This document shows positions 17,147-27,307 of a stretch of DNA of 64,000 nucleotides, in pieces. The notes under the pieces are model-generated. The model did no database searches, was not told the origin of the DNA, and saw only the letters and a list, made by a program, of their open reading frames with translations. The stretch is taken from positions 1 to 64,000 of the forward strand of contig CAVVCH010000050.1 of NCBI GenBank assembly GCA_963746605.1, in the 5' to 3' direction. Each line of letters opens with the position of its first letter. Within the stretch, counting starts at the first letter, position 1. This DNA comes from CAVQSS01 sp963746605. Lineage in GTDB: Bacteria; Desulfobacterota; RBG-13-43-22. The position numbers and the translations under genes were made by a program.

Positions 17147-19063
17147 TTACTCTTTAAAACCCGGAATGGACTCCGTCTGCACTTTCTGAATAAAATCCTT
17201 CAGTTCCATGGCCCCCAGGTTTTGGCCGCTGCGGGCGCGGGGGCTGACCGTCTTGAGTTCCACTTCCTTGTCGCCGACCACAACCATGTAAGGGATCTTT
17301 TGAAGCTGGGCCTCACGCACTTTCAATCCTAATTTCTCGTTCCGGGGGTCCAGTTCCGCCCGTATCCCTCCCTTTAAAAGTTCCTGATAGACTTCCCGGC
17401 TATAGTCGATGGACCGGTCGGTGACCGAAAGGACGATAGCCTGCACCGGGGCCAGCCAGACCGGAAAGGCTCCCCCGTAGTGCTCGATCAACACCCCCAG
17501 GAAGCGCTCGATGGCCCCCAGGATGACCCGGTGCAACATGACCGGTCTGTGCCGTTCTCCGTCGGTCCCGATATAGGCCAGATCAAACCGCTCCGGAAGG
17601 GTGAAATCGCATTGAATGGTGGCGCATTGCCAGCGCCGATCCAGAGCGTCCTTGAGCTTGATGTCAATCTTGGGACCGTAAAATGCCCCTTCCCCGGCCG
17701 ATACCGAGTAGTCCAACCCATTGTCCTTCAAGGCCTGGACCAGGGCGTCGGTGGCTCGTTCCCAATCCAGATCGGTACCGATGGATTTCTCCGGACGGGT
17801 GCTCACTTCCACCTCGAAGGGAAACCCGAAAATCTGCATGACTTCGGCCACAAAATTCAATACTCCCCGGATCTCGTCCTGAAGCTGCTCCGGGGTGCAG
17901 AGTATGTGGGCATCATCCTGGGTAAACTGCCGCACCCGCATCAGGCCGTGCAGCACTCCGGATTTTTCATGACGGTGGACGGTGCCCAGTTCAAAATAGC
18001 GTTTGGGCAACTCCCGGTAACTGCGGACTTTGGATTTGTAGATCATCATATGGGAGAGGCAGTTCATGGGTTTGATCCCGTAGGACTGCCCGTCAATCTC
18101 GGTAAAATACATGAAATCCCGGTAATTCTCGTAGTGTCCGGATTTTTTCCAGAGGTCCGTCCGGAGGATCTGGGGTCCGACGACCAGGTCATAGCCTCGT
18201 TTCAGATGTTCTTTTTTCTCGAAATCTTCCAGAATATGCCGTAGCAAGGCCCCTTTGGGATGGTAAATGACCAGCCCCGGTCCTACTTCGTCGTGAATGC
18301 TGAACAGGTCCAGTTCCCGCCCCAGGCGGCGGTGGTCCCGGCGCTTGGCTTCCTCCAGACGGTGCAGATGCTCGTCCAGTTCCTTCTTGTCGAAAAAGGC
18401 GGTCCCGTAGATCCGCTGGAGCATGGGATTGCGTTCATCCCCCCGCCAATAGGCCCCGGCCACCTGGGTCAATTTAAAAAAACGGATTTCCCCGGATGAA
18501 GACAGGTGCGGTCCCCGGCAAAGATCCACAAAATCCCCCTGGCGGTAAAGGGAAACCGGGGCTTCCCCCAGTGCCTGGAGCAATTCCACCTTGTAGGGTT
18601 CGTCTTTTGATTGAAAAAAAGCGATGGCCTCGTCCCGGGACATCTCCTCCCGGGTAATCGGGATCCTGGCCCGGCTCAGGGCCTGCATCCGTTCTTCGAT
18701 CCGGGCCAGATCTTCCGGCACAAAGGGGGCCTTCGTATCAAAATCATAGTAAAATCCCTGCTCAATAGCCGGTCCGATCGCCGGCTTGGCCTCGGGAAAA
18801 AGTTCTTTTACCGCCTGGGCCATCAGATGCGAGGTGGAATGCCGCAGTATATCCAGACCTTCCGGGGTGTCTTCCCGGACCGGAACCAATTCCCCACCTG
18901 AAGGCAGAGGACGGGCCAGGTCGATTAACTCTCCGTTTAAGCGGGCGGCCACGCTCCCCTTCAGAGAGCTTTTTTGCCAAGCCGCCAGGGCCTCCCGCGC
19001 CGTAGTGGCGGGAGGAAAGGATAACCGCTGTTGATCGGGATAAACTATTTGAATTTCTTCCAC
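17147..19063 (-). CDS. thrS: Threonyl-tRNA synthetase
   Basis: A 638-residue full-length ThrRS. An N-terminal TGS domain (YPDQQRLSFPPATTAREAL) is followed by the SAD editing domain with the zinc motif (RHSTSHLMAQAVKELFPEA and the later DLCRGPHL), then the class II core (EVGPGLVIYHPKGALLRHIL, GIKPMNCLSHMMIYK, and RVRQFTQDDAHILCTPEQL). A C-terminal anticodon-binding domain (PVQAIVLSVTDRSIDYSREV) ends the protein. It is first gene of the thrS-infC-rpmI-rplT-pheST-merR run on the reverse strand. Confidence 0.97.
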   Translation of the reverse strand: MEEIQIVYPDQQRLSFPPATTAREALAAWQKSSLKGSVAARLNGELIDLARPLPSGGELVPVREDTPEGLDILRHSTSHLMAQAVKELFPEAKPAIGPAIEQGFYYDFDTKAPFVPEDLARIEERMQALSRARIPITREEMSRDEAIAFFQSKDEPYKVELLQALGEAPVSLYRQGDFVDLCRGPHLSSSGEIRFFKLTQVAGAYWRGDERNPMLQRIYGTAFFDKKELDEHLHRLEEAKRRDHRRLGRELDLFSIHDEVGPGLVIYHPKGALLRHILEDFEKKEHLKRGYDLVVGPQILRTDLWKKSGHYENYRDFMYFTEIDGQSYGIKPMNCLSHMMIYKSKVRSYRELPKRYFELGTVHRHEKSGVLHGLMRVRQFTQDDAHILCTPEQLQDEIRGVLNFVAEVMQIFGFPFEVEVSTRPEKSIGTDLDWERATDALVQALKDNGLDYSVSAGEGAFYGPKIDIKLKDALDRRWQCATIQCDFTLPERFDLAYIGTDGERHRPVMLHRVILGAIERFLGVLIEHYGGAFPVWLAPVQAIVLSVTDRSIDYSREVYQELLKGGIRAELDPRNEKLGLKVREAQLQKIPYMVVVGDKEVELKTVSPRARSGQNLGAMELKDFIQKVQTESIPGFKE

Positions 19064-19422
19064 TTAGCTGCCTTGAAGACCATCGGATAAATTAAATAAA
19101 CGGTAATATTACTAAATAGCTCCTTTGGAGTCAATAACTATTTAAGTTGATTATTGATTATTGGCCAAAAGGAGCCCTCGATTTTATTTACATATTAAAC
19201 CCCCATGCCCGGGGCGGGCACCCGAAGCCTGAAAATAATTTGACCCGGCAGGGACTTTCGTAGGCCCGAGTTAAGACCTATTCTCAAGAAAAGGAAAATC
19301 ATTAATAATCAATAATCAATTGTCAATTATTAATTGTTAACGGGATGATATGGGCAATGCCGAGGCTTCTAAGCCGGCAACCAGCAACCTGTAACCAGCA
19401 ACGATTTTATTTTCACATTAAC
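19064..19422. other. Intergenic repeat cluster thrS-acyP
   Basis: No gene. It holds a hairpin module at 19201-19236 (CCCCATGCCCGGGGCGGGCA), which is the reverse of a module near 28680-28715 and 40630-40670. It also holds a 100-base repeat at about 19300-19403 whose inverted partner is at 28403-28505. The thrS promoter should lie in the first 100 bases; I see no clear boxes. Confidence 0.5.
19300..19403 (+). repeat. 100-bp repeat, forward copy
   Basis: It contains AATAATCAATAATCAATTG, TAATTGTTAACGGGATGA and GCAACCAGCAACC. The reverse complement of 28403-28505 aligns along the whole length with scattered mismatches. The two copies face each other across 9 kb. Confidence 0.65.
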
Positions 19423-19704
19423 TCATCGATACCTTACCTCGAAGGTCTCCCCTTCGCCGCGAAAGTCCCCATACCGGACATCAACCTGATCGACCTGGGC
19501 GGAAGGAGGACCTTGGCGACACCAGGCGACCATTTGTTCCACCTTCGTTTTCTCCCCTTCAAAAAAGGCCTCCACCGTCCCATCCCGCCGGTTCATCACC
19601 CACCCGGTCAGCCCCAACATCCTGGCCTGATCCCGGGTATAGGCCCTGAAATAGACCCCCTGCACCCAACCGTGGACGACCACGTGAGCCGATATCTTTT
19701 CCAT
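19423..19704 (-). CDS. acyP: Acylphosphatase
   Basis: A 93-residue acylphosphatase that hydrolyses acyl phosphates such as acetyl phosphate. The signature GWVQGVYFRAYTRDQA carries the catalytic arginine (GxVQGVxFR), and GWVMNRRDGTVEAFFEG carries the catalytic asparagine (VMNRRDGTVE). Full length. It stands alone between repeats. Confidence 0.95.
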   Translation of the reverse strand: MEKISAHVVVHGWVQGVYFRAYTRDQARMLGLTGWVMNRRDGTVEAFFEGEKTKVEQMVAWCRQGPPSAQVDQVDVRYGDFRGEGETFEVRYR

Positions 19705-19757
19705 AACCGATCTCCCCCGATACTAACGCTTCCTCATAGTACTTACTATTAATTTTT

Positions 19758-19847
19758 CGTCATCCCCGAAGGTCTTTATCGGGGATCCAGTTTTCCCTAG
19801 GAAAAGACTGGATTCCCGCCCAGAAGCGCTGCGGAATGACGCTTATG
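19758..19847. repeat. CGTCATCCCCGA hairpin repeat, copy 1
   Basis: It begins CGTCATCCCCGAAGGTC, with TTTATCGGGGATCCAG and GGATTCCCGCCCAGAAGC, and closes GGAATGACGC. A second copy is at 48056-48142. The ends CGTCAT and ATGACG are complementary. Non-coding. Confidence 0.65.
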
Positions 19848-19879
19848 ATGTTGTCACTATTTTGAGACCAATCTTGAGG

Positions 19880-20051
19880 AATGAGGATCTCGTTTTTCAA
19901 CTAGTTCCGAGATCCTTCGCAGAGTTTACCCTGAGCCGAAAACCGAGATCCTTCGCGGAGTTTATCCTGAGCTGAAGACGAGATCCTTCATTCGTTCAGG
20001 ATGACAAGACAGGCGAAGGGCTCAGGATGACAGTTCGGGACTTTTTGCGAG
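19880..20051. repeat. Tandem GAGATCCTTCGC repeat array, copy 1
   Basis: Internal units GAGATCCTTCGCAGAGTTTA and CCCTGAGCCGAAAACC repeat two to three times and end with GGCTCAGGATGACAG. A longer related array lies at 46220-46430. The last bases (20038-20051) contain the IS-end-like word GGACTTTTTGCGAG. Confidence 0.55.
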
Positions 20052-20123
20052 TCCGTCAATTCTTTTTCTTCCATCTTCCATCTCCCCTCTCACTCCCTCC
20101 CTTTATCCTCTATCCTCGATCCT

Positions 20124-22131
20124 TTATCCTTCCAACAAACGGATCAGTTCATCTTCGCCCAGAATCGCCACCTGCAGCTCCCGGGCCTTGTCCAGCTTGG
20201 ATCCCGGTTCTTCACCCGCCACCAGAAAATTTGTTTTGGAACTGACTGAACCGGCTACCTTCCCGCCCAGGGCCTCAATGCGGGTCTTGGCCTCTTCGCG
20301 GGTAAATCGGACCAACCGCCCTGTCAGCACAAACGTTTTACCGGCCAGGGGTTTCAATCCGCCGGTCTTTTCGCCCTTCGGTTTGACACCGCTTCGCAGC
20401 AGTTTGGCCACCACTTTTTGATTCAGGGGGTTGTCAAAGAATGCCCGGACGCTCCGGGCCACCTGGGGACCGACTTCCCGAATGGACATCAGTTCCTCTT
20501 CTTGGGCCGCGCTTAAGGCCTCCAGGGTGCCGAAATTCCCGGCCAGGATGGCGGCCACGTGTTCTCCCACAAAACGGATGCCCAGGGCATAAATAAACTT
20601 GCTTAAGGAGGCCTGTTTGCTCCGCTCCAGGGCCTCGATGAGATTTCCGGCGGATTTATCGGCCAACCGTTCCAGGGGGACCAAAACCTCCCTGGTCAAG
20701 GCGTACAGATCGCCATAATCCTTGACCAACCCTTTCTCCACCAATTGATCGACCATCTTTTCCCCCAGGCCCTCGATGTCCATGGCACCTTTGGAAGCGA
20801 AATGGCGGATCGACTCCTTGATTTGGGCCGAACAGTTGGGATTGATACAGCGGTTGGCCGCCTCTCCGGGAAGTCGAACCACGGGGGAACGGCAAACCGG
20901 GCATTCAGCAGGCAAACGAAAAGCCATCCCCCGCCCCGGCCTGGTCCCATCGACGACCTTGACCACTTCCGGAATCACCTCACCGGCCCGTTGGACCACC
21001 ACCGTATCCCCGATGCGGATGTCCTTACGCTCGATCTCGTCCTGGTTGTGCAGGGTGGCCCGGCTGACCTCCACCCCGCCCACCACCACCGGTTGCAGGA
21101 TGGCCACCGGCGTCAAGACCCCGGTTCGGCCCACTTGGACTTCAATATTCAAAATTCGAGTGGTTTCCTGGGAAGGTTGGAATTTGAAGGCCAGGGCCCA
21201 GCGGGGGCTGCGGGATTTAACCCCCAGGGTCTCCTGCAGTTCCAGCGAATCCACCTTGATGACCACCCCGTCGATTTCATAGGGCAGGGAATGGCGCCGG
21301 TCCTCCATCTCCCGGCAGAAAGACCAGGCGGACTCGATTCCTTCAACCCGCCGGGTCTGAGGGTTGACCGGCATCCCCCATTGGGAAAGGGCTTCCAGTA
21401 TTTTTTCTTGGCTGTCAAAAGGAAGCCCGGTGAGAGCGCCCAATCCATAGGCATAGAAATAAAGGGGACGTTGGGCCGTAATACGGGGGTCCAACTGGCG
21501 CAGCGACCCGGCGGCGGCGTTGCGCGGGTTGGCGAAAGCCGGTTCCCCGGCTTCCAGCCGTTTCCGGTTGAACTCCCGAAAGTCCTTCAACCGCAGGTAG
21601 ACCTCGCCGCGAATTTCCAGACGATCGGGCACCGGGGTTTTCCCAGGCAGAAGGCGCAGGGGGACGGCGGAAATGGTCCGCACATTCTGGGTCACATCTT
21701 CACCCACATAACCGTCACCCCGGGTGGCAGACCGGATCAGGAGCCCCTGTTCGTAAATCAGTTCAATGGCCAGCCCATCCATTTTGGGCTCCAGGGTATA
21801 GATAAGGTCCTCCGTCCGCTTGAGAAAACGTTTGATCCGCTCATCGAATTCCAGCACTTCCTCCCGGTTAAAGGCGTTTTCCAGGCTCAACATGGGCACC
21901 GTATGCGGAACGGTTTCAAACTTTTCCAGCGGGCGGGCGCCCACCCGCTGCGTGGGTGAATCCGGGGTGATCAAATCGGGATAGCGGGCCTCCAGTCCCT
22001 CCAGTTCCCTCAACAACCGGTCGTATTGGGCATCGGAGATCTCCGGGTCATCCAGGACGTAATAGCGGTGGTTGTGGTAATGGAGCTGCCGGCGAAGGTC
22101 ATCGAGGCGGTCGGTTATCTTGGGTATCCAT
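20124..22131 (-). CDS. ligA: NAD-dependent DNA ligase LigA, 5' end disturbed
   Basis: LigA seals nicks in replication and repair. It has the adenylation lysine in LEPKMDGLAIEL (about residue 116), NTase motifs (GEVYLRLKDF, EIDGVVIKVDS), an OB fold, a C4 zinc finger (CPVCRSP and RCINPNC), a helix-hairpin-helix region and a C-terminal BRCT domain (GKTFVLTGRLVRFTREEAKT). The expected N-terminus (ITDRLDDLRRQLHYHNHRYY) is encoded, but its frame has no ATG, GTG or TTG upstream. The ATG at 22131 (MDTQDN) is in another frame and joins it if one base is removed near 22105-22117. This is either a small sequence error or an unusual start. The rest is intact. Confidence 0.9.
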
Positions 22132-22161
22132 TTTTCTATCTTACCTTTTATGAATAGCCGT

Positions 22162-25100
22162 TCAGCTTATCTTCCTTTCGGTGGTCGACACAGCGTAGGG
22201 CTCTCCGGATTCATTGACCAGGGCCGTGGCGGTCAGGTAGACCGCTACTATTTGGCCGTCTTTGGCCACCCGTTGCGTGCGACTGGGTTTAAGCACCTCA
22301 GCCCGGCTAAGCTGTCGCAAAAGGGCCAGCGCTTCCTCGCGCCGTTCCTTCGGGACCAGTTCCCGGATATTCATGTTCAGGGCCTCCGCCTCGCTCCAGC
22401 CGTACATCCTCTCCGCCGCCGGGTTCCAGGCCAGGATGCGGCCGTCGAAATCCTGCATGGTAATGGCATCGTGGGAGTCGCGGGCCACCACGGCCAGTCG
22501 GCGAAGGGCCTCGGAATCCCGCAGGGCCGCCTCCGCCTTTTTCAATAAGGTAATCTCAGTAAAGGTGATCACCGCCCCCTCGATCACGTTTTCCAGGGTG
22601 CGATACGGCCGGATATGCAACTGGAACCAGTCGCCCGCCCGGGTCTGCACTTCGACCTCTTTGGGCACCAGGGTATCCAGCACCGCCTGCACGTCCGCCA
22701 CCAGGCGGTCATAGCCGACCAGGTTGGAAACGATATGGCCCACCGGACGCCCCACGTCGGTCAGGATCAGGTTGATCACCTGGGTGACGGCGGGGGTGAA
22801 ACGCAGGATGCGCAGTTGATGGTCGACGAAGATGGTGCCGATGCCCGTGCCGGCCAGCAGGTTGTTCATATCGTTGTTGGCCCGTGATAGATCAACCACC
22901 TTGGTTTGCAGCTCGGCGTTGACGGTGGCCAGCTCTTCGTTGACCGATTGCAGCTCTTCCTTGGAGGTCTCCAGCTCCTCGTTGGTGGATTGCAGTTCCT
23001 CGTTGACGGACTGCATCTCCTCGTTGGAAGATTTGAGCTCTTCATTGGAAGTCTCCAGTTCCTCATTGGTGGTCTGGAGGTATTCCTCCTTGGCGCGCAG
23101 TTCCTGCTTCAAGGCCGCGATACGCGCGTCCTCCTCCGTGGCGCTCTCGGGCGCACCCAGGCCGGACTCCATGGCGCCGGGTTTTTCAGGCCGTTCCGAG
23201 ACCCCGTCGGCGGTTCCTCGAAAATAATCAGAAACAGATTCGGCGCACTGCCGGCCTGTTCCGGCACGGCAGACCGGACTGTGCCCGGGCCGGCGGGCAA
23301 CGGCCGAACCGTCACGCTGAACGGCAGTAAAGTCACCGTTGGTTTTGACGCGCAGGTCCGGGCAGCGCACGATCTCCGCACCCGCCACGGCTTTGTGCAG
23401 GGCCGTGGTCAGTTCGCGCCGCAGCCCTTCACGGGCCATTTTCAAAATATTGTTGATTCCGGCCTCGCCCGGGGCCGGTTCCAGGTACAGCCCGGTGCGT
23501 CCGTGGAGGTAAAGAATGTCGCCGCGCTCGTTGACCAGCGCTCCGACCGGGGCGTATTGCTGCAGCAGTGCGCGTTCGGTCAATTCGCGCAGCGGAAGCT
23601 TGCTTTCCCCGGGCGTCTTTCCCGCGGTCGGTGGGAAAACGCCCTCTTCTACCCGGAGCGGGAGAAAGCGGTTCATGATTGAACGGTGGACGCCGGGAAA
23701 TTCCTCTTTGCGTTGATACAGCTTCCATTTGCGATCCAGCGCGGCAAAAAGGTCCGAAAATTCCCCGACGGTCTCGGAGGTGCCCAGGAAGAGAAACCCG
23801 CCCGGGTTCAGCGCGTAGTGAAACAGCGGAATGATCTTCTTCTGCAGTTCCCCGCTCATATAGATCAAAAGGTTGCGGCAACTGATCAGGTCGAGTTTGG
23901 AAAAGGGCGGGTCTTTAATCACGTCCTGCTCGGAAAAGACCAGCAGGTCGCGAATGCCTTTGTGGATGCGGTAGGCGCTGCCGTCGGGCTCCTGGATGAA
24001 AAACCGGGCCAGCCGTTCCGGCGGTGACGTCGGCGGCGATGCTGGCGGAATAGAGGCCGGCACGGGCCGTAGCAATCGCCTGGCTGTCAATGTCGGTGGC
24101 GAAGACCTGCACCTTGAAACGTTGCTTGAGCGTCTCCAGGTGCTCCTGAAGGAGGATGCCGAGGGAATAGGCCTCCTCGCCGGTGGAACAGCCGGGTACC
24201 CAGACGCGGACCATGGCGCCCGCGGGTTTACCGGCGAAAAGCTGCGGGATAATTTGCTTCTCAAGCGCTGCGAAGGCTTCCGGGTCACGGAAGAAATTGG
24301 TCACGCCGATCAAAAGATCGCGAAAGAGCGCCTCCACCTCCGCCGGAGTTTGCTGCAGATAGCGCAGGTAGCCGTCAAGCCTTTCGATCTGGTGAACGGC
24401 CATGCGCCGCTCGATCCGGCGGTTGATGGTGCTCGGCTTGTATTGGGAAAAATCGTGACCGGTCTGGGCGCGCAGCAGGATGAAGATCTTCTTCAGCGCG
24501 CTCTCGGCCTTTGGTTCCGGGGTAGATACCGGCTCGGGGAGCTTTGCCGAACGCCTGGGCCACGAAGGCAATGAGCTGGGCGGGCATCTCGGCCGGCGGC
24601 AGCACGAAGTCCACCAGACCGGTGGCTATGGCGCTGCGCGGCATGCCGTCGTACTCGGTGGATTCGGGGTTCTGAGCCATGACCATGCCGCCCTCGCCCT
24701 TGATCGCCCGCACGCCCAGCGTGCCGTCGCTGCCGGTGCCGGAGAGCACGATGCAGATGGCCCGCTCGTGCTGGTCCTGGGCCAGGGAGCGGAAGAAAAA
24801 GTCGATGGGCAGTCGCAGGCCCCGGGGCGCAGCGGTTCCAGCAGATGCAGCGTGCCGTTCAGAAAGGCCATGTCGCGGTTGGGCGGGATGATGTAGGCGC
24901 AGTTGGGCCGGACCTCCATCCCGTCCTCGACCTCGAAGACCTGCATCCGGGTGTAGCGCTTGATCAGGTCGGTGAGGATGCTCTTGTGGTCCGGGGCCAG
25001 GTGCTGCACCAGGACAAAGGCCATGCCGGGATCGACGTCGGCGGGCATGGCGGAGAAGAAGGCCTCAAAGGCCGCCAGCCCCCCGGCCGAAGCGCCGATG

Positions 25101-25206
25101 CCGACGATGGGAAAGTTCTTCGCCGATTCCAGGGCAAAGGGCCATCAGGCTTTTCCTCGGTCGGCTTTCTCTTTTCCTTGGCCTCGGCTTTTTTCGTTTT
25201 GGCCAT
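22162..25206 (-). pseudogene. CheB-CheR-PAS chemotaxis/signalling hybrid, frameshifted
   Basis: Fragments in several frames give one large protein. A lysine-rich start (MAKTKKAEAKEK) precedes a CheB methylesterase domain (AFVLVQHLAPDHKSILTDLI, VLSGTGSDGTLGVRAIKGEG, with the catalytic S, H and D regions). A CheR methyltransferase follows (TNFFRDPEAFAALEKQIIPQ, VWVPGCSTGEEAYSLGILLQ, DPPFSKLDLISCRNLLIYM), then a long coiled coil of NEELxS repeats near 22900-23100 and two PAS domains (LAGTGIGTIFVDHQLRILRF, DGRILAWNPAAERMYGW). At least five single-base shifts are required (near 23230-23380, 24030, 24540, 24830 and 25130). No kinase domain follows the PAS end. As read it is not functional. Confidence 0.8.
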
Positions 25207-25233
25207 CCGGATTCCTCCTTAGCGTATTATCTT

Positions 25234-25688
25234 TTGAATATCCAATATTCAACAAGGAATATCCAATGTCCAAATAGGAGTTCATCTTCGGTCTTTGTTT
25301 TTCTTGGCAGTCTCCACGCTCTTGAACAATATCGAGATTAGTTCATCCGTTTCCTTCAACAGCGGTGCGAGTTGTTCCGTGGGTTTGACTAATTCCGCCC
25401 GCGTAATGATCTTCAGCCAAATCTCAGTTTCACGCAGTTCTTTCAGTGCAATTTTGAGCTTGTGAATGAAATCGGCTTTTGATTCAGCACTTTGCGCCTC
25501 TCCATAATTTGGAGCCGGGGATGTGCCACTTCTTAGTATTTGCGAACAGATATGTTTGCCGGCTTTGGTTTCCGGAATCCCTTCGGAAAGTCTTATAATC
25601 CTTACCGCAAAATCAACAAAACGATCCTGTAAGTCAAAAGTTTTTCCCTTCATCATTGGATATTCCTTGTTGGATATTGGATATTCAA
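25234..25688. mobile_element. 455-bp cassette with 35-bp terminal inverted repeats
   Basis: The 35 bases at 25234-25268 and the reverse complement of 25654-25688 agree at 34 of 35 positions (words TTGAATATCCAATATTC and AACAAGGAATATCCAATG). Between them is exactly one gene, a four-helix-bundle protein. The right repeat carries that gene's ribosome site and start codon. No transposase is inside, so if mobile it must be moved in trans. Confidence 0.6.
25282..25656 (-). CDS. Four-helix-bundle protein (S23 / rRNA-intervening-sequence family)
   Basis: A 124-residue protein. FDLQDRFVDFAVRIIRLSEG, GKHICSQILRSGTSPAPNYG and EAQSAESKADFIHKLKIALK are the signature of the TIGR02436 family, first found in intervening sequences of 23S rRNA genes. 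The biochemical role of stand-alone copies is unknown. The start codon lies within a 35-bp terminal repeat, and a matching inverted repeat lies 13 bases after the stop. The intact frame between decayed signalling genes suggests a recently acquired or maintained cassette. Confidence 0.85.
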   Translation of the reverse strand: MMKGKTFDLQDRFVDFAVRIIRLSEGIPETKAGKHICSQILRSGTSPAPNYGEAQSAESKADFIHKLKIALKELRETEIWLKIITRAELVKPTEQLAPLLKETDELISILFKSVETAKKNKDRR

Positions 25689-25737
25689 CTTACCCCCCCA
25701 TCCTCACGCCTACCCACACCCTCACACACTCACATCC

Positions 25738-27005
25738 TCACATATTCTTCTTCCCTGAACCCCGAACCTTTTTACCGGACGCGAGTCCGGCGTCTTTCGT
25801 CTCTCCCGGCCAGGAGGCTTGCACCGTTGTCCCCTTTCCCAGCACGGATCGGATCGAGAAGATCCCCCCGGACCCTTCAACACGCTCCCGCATATTGGCC
25901 AGCCCGAGCCCCTGATCAAGTCCTGTTCTAGCCGGCGGCTTCTCCACCTCAAACCCCTGACCGTAGTCCCGGACGACCAACTGCAGAGCCCCCTTGGAAT
26001 TCCGAAGGAATAGGCGCACCGAGTCGGTTTTGCTGTGCTTGAAGATATTATTCAAGGCCTCCTGGGCAATCCTGAAAATCACCGTTTTCAAGAACTGCGG
26101 AATCGCACCCTCTTCGATCTCCAATTGCTTCTCGACCTTTAGCCCGGGACTCTTTTTTGGAACTCCCGGATCAGCCAGTTCAGGGTGGCCAGCAGGCCGA
26201 GGTCGTCCAGCAGGGAAGGCCTTAAATTCATCTGGATTCGCCGGCACTCATCGATGCCTTGTTGCATAAAGGGGATCACTTCTCCTACTTCTCGTTCCCC
26301 TTCGGCCGCCTCTAATTTATATTTGATGGCGCTCAGCAATCCCCCGAGGCCGTCATGAAGGTCCCTGGCTATCCGTCTTCTTTCTTCCTCTTGGGCCTCC
26401 AGGATCCGCGATGACAGGATCCTGACTTCCTGTTCGGCACAGATGCGACGGGTGATATCGCTTACCACGATGTGGAAGAGGGGAAGTCCCTCGGCGTCTA
26501 GGGCGGCAGTTGCCTCCAATCGCGCCCAGAAGGGGACGGCTTCCTTTCGCAACATCCTCATCTCGTATACCTGGGGCATACCTGTTTCCAGAAGTTGTTT
26601 GCGGTGGCGGTAGTGGATATCCTGGTCCTCGCGAACGATAAAGCGGGCCAGGGGCTGTTTGACCAAAGCGCCCCTGGTCACCCCCAGCAGGGTGACGAGA
26701 GTGAGATTGGCCTCCAGAATCAGCCCCTGTTCGCTGAGCGTCAAGTAGCCCACCGGGGCCAGGTCGTACAGGTCGAAATAACGCGACCGGGAGGCCTCCA
26801 GTTCCTCCTGCGCCCGGCGGAGTTCCTCGTTCTGTATCTCCAGTTCGACCTGATGCACCCGCAGTTCGTGGAGCAGCCGGCGCGTCGCCTCCGGGGAAAG
26901 TCCATCCGAGTTTTCTTGCATCCGGGCGGCCTTGGCCCGGGCGATCTTCTCCGCCCGCCGGCGCAAATGATCCGCTACACCGGAAGGAGTCTCTTTTTGG
27001 GTCAT
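25738..27005 (-). pseudogene. PAS-domain histidine kinase (NarX/DegS type), one frameshift
   Basis: An N-terminal coiled coil (LLHELRVHQVELEIQNEELR) precedes a PAS domain (YFDLYDLAPVGYLTLSEQGL) and the HisKA_3 phosphoacceptor EEERRRIARDLHDGLGGLLS, with the histidine in RDLHDG. The frame then stops at FQKRVPG. One added base near 26141-26148 restores LKVEKQLEIEEGAIPQF, IFRIAQEALNNIFKHSKTDS (N box) and DYGQGF and LGLANMRERVEGSGGIF (G boxes). This kinase type normally pairs with a LuxR-family response regulator, not present here. Confidence 0.8.
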
Positions 27006-27307
27006 GATTTCGCTCCATTAGACAGGGTGGAGGAACGGCAAAAGCTGGATGGCTGGTCAAAAACCAGCCCAATCGGGGGGTTTATTGCTTTTCAGGTTCT
27101 TTTTGACGGTTTCCTTTGAAACAGCTTTGTCTCTCCTCGTATTATACGATAGAGACATCGTTACTTTTTTGTCAATGAGATTATATAGTCCAGGCTATTC
27201 CGGAAAGAGGGGGAGAGCGGGTACCGGTGCGTTCCGAATGCCGATTGAGAATTATAAACTGGCACTTTAACTACTTAAACCATATCTTACCCCGTTACCC
27301 AGCCTAT
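27006..27307. other. Gap without visible features
   Basis: About 300 bases between the kinase and the DUF1786 gene, both on the reverse strand. No credible small gene, terminator or repeat was found. Confidence 0.4.

Noticed and set aside
20745..21959. Long open frame antisense to ligA (about 400 codons)
   Set aside because: It lies opposite the well-conserved ligA, has no recognisable domain and a composition typical of the complement of GC-rich coding DNA.
22840..23230. Forward-strand open frame rich in SSL/SSS repeats
   Set aside because: It is the complement of the NEELxS coiled-coil repeats of the CheB-CheR-PAS gene on the reverse strand.
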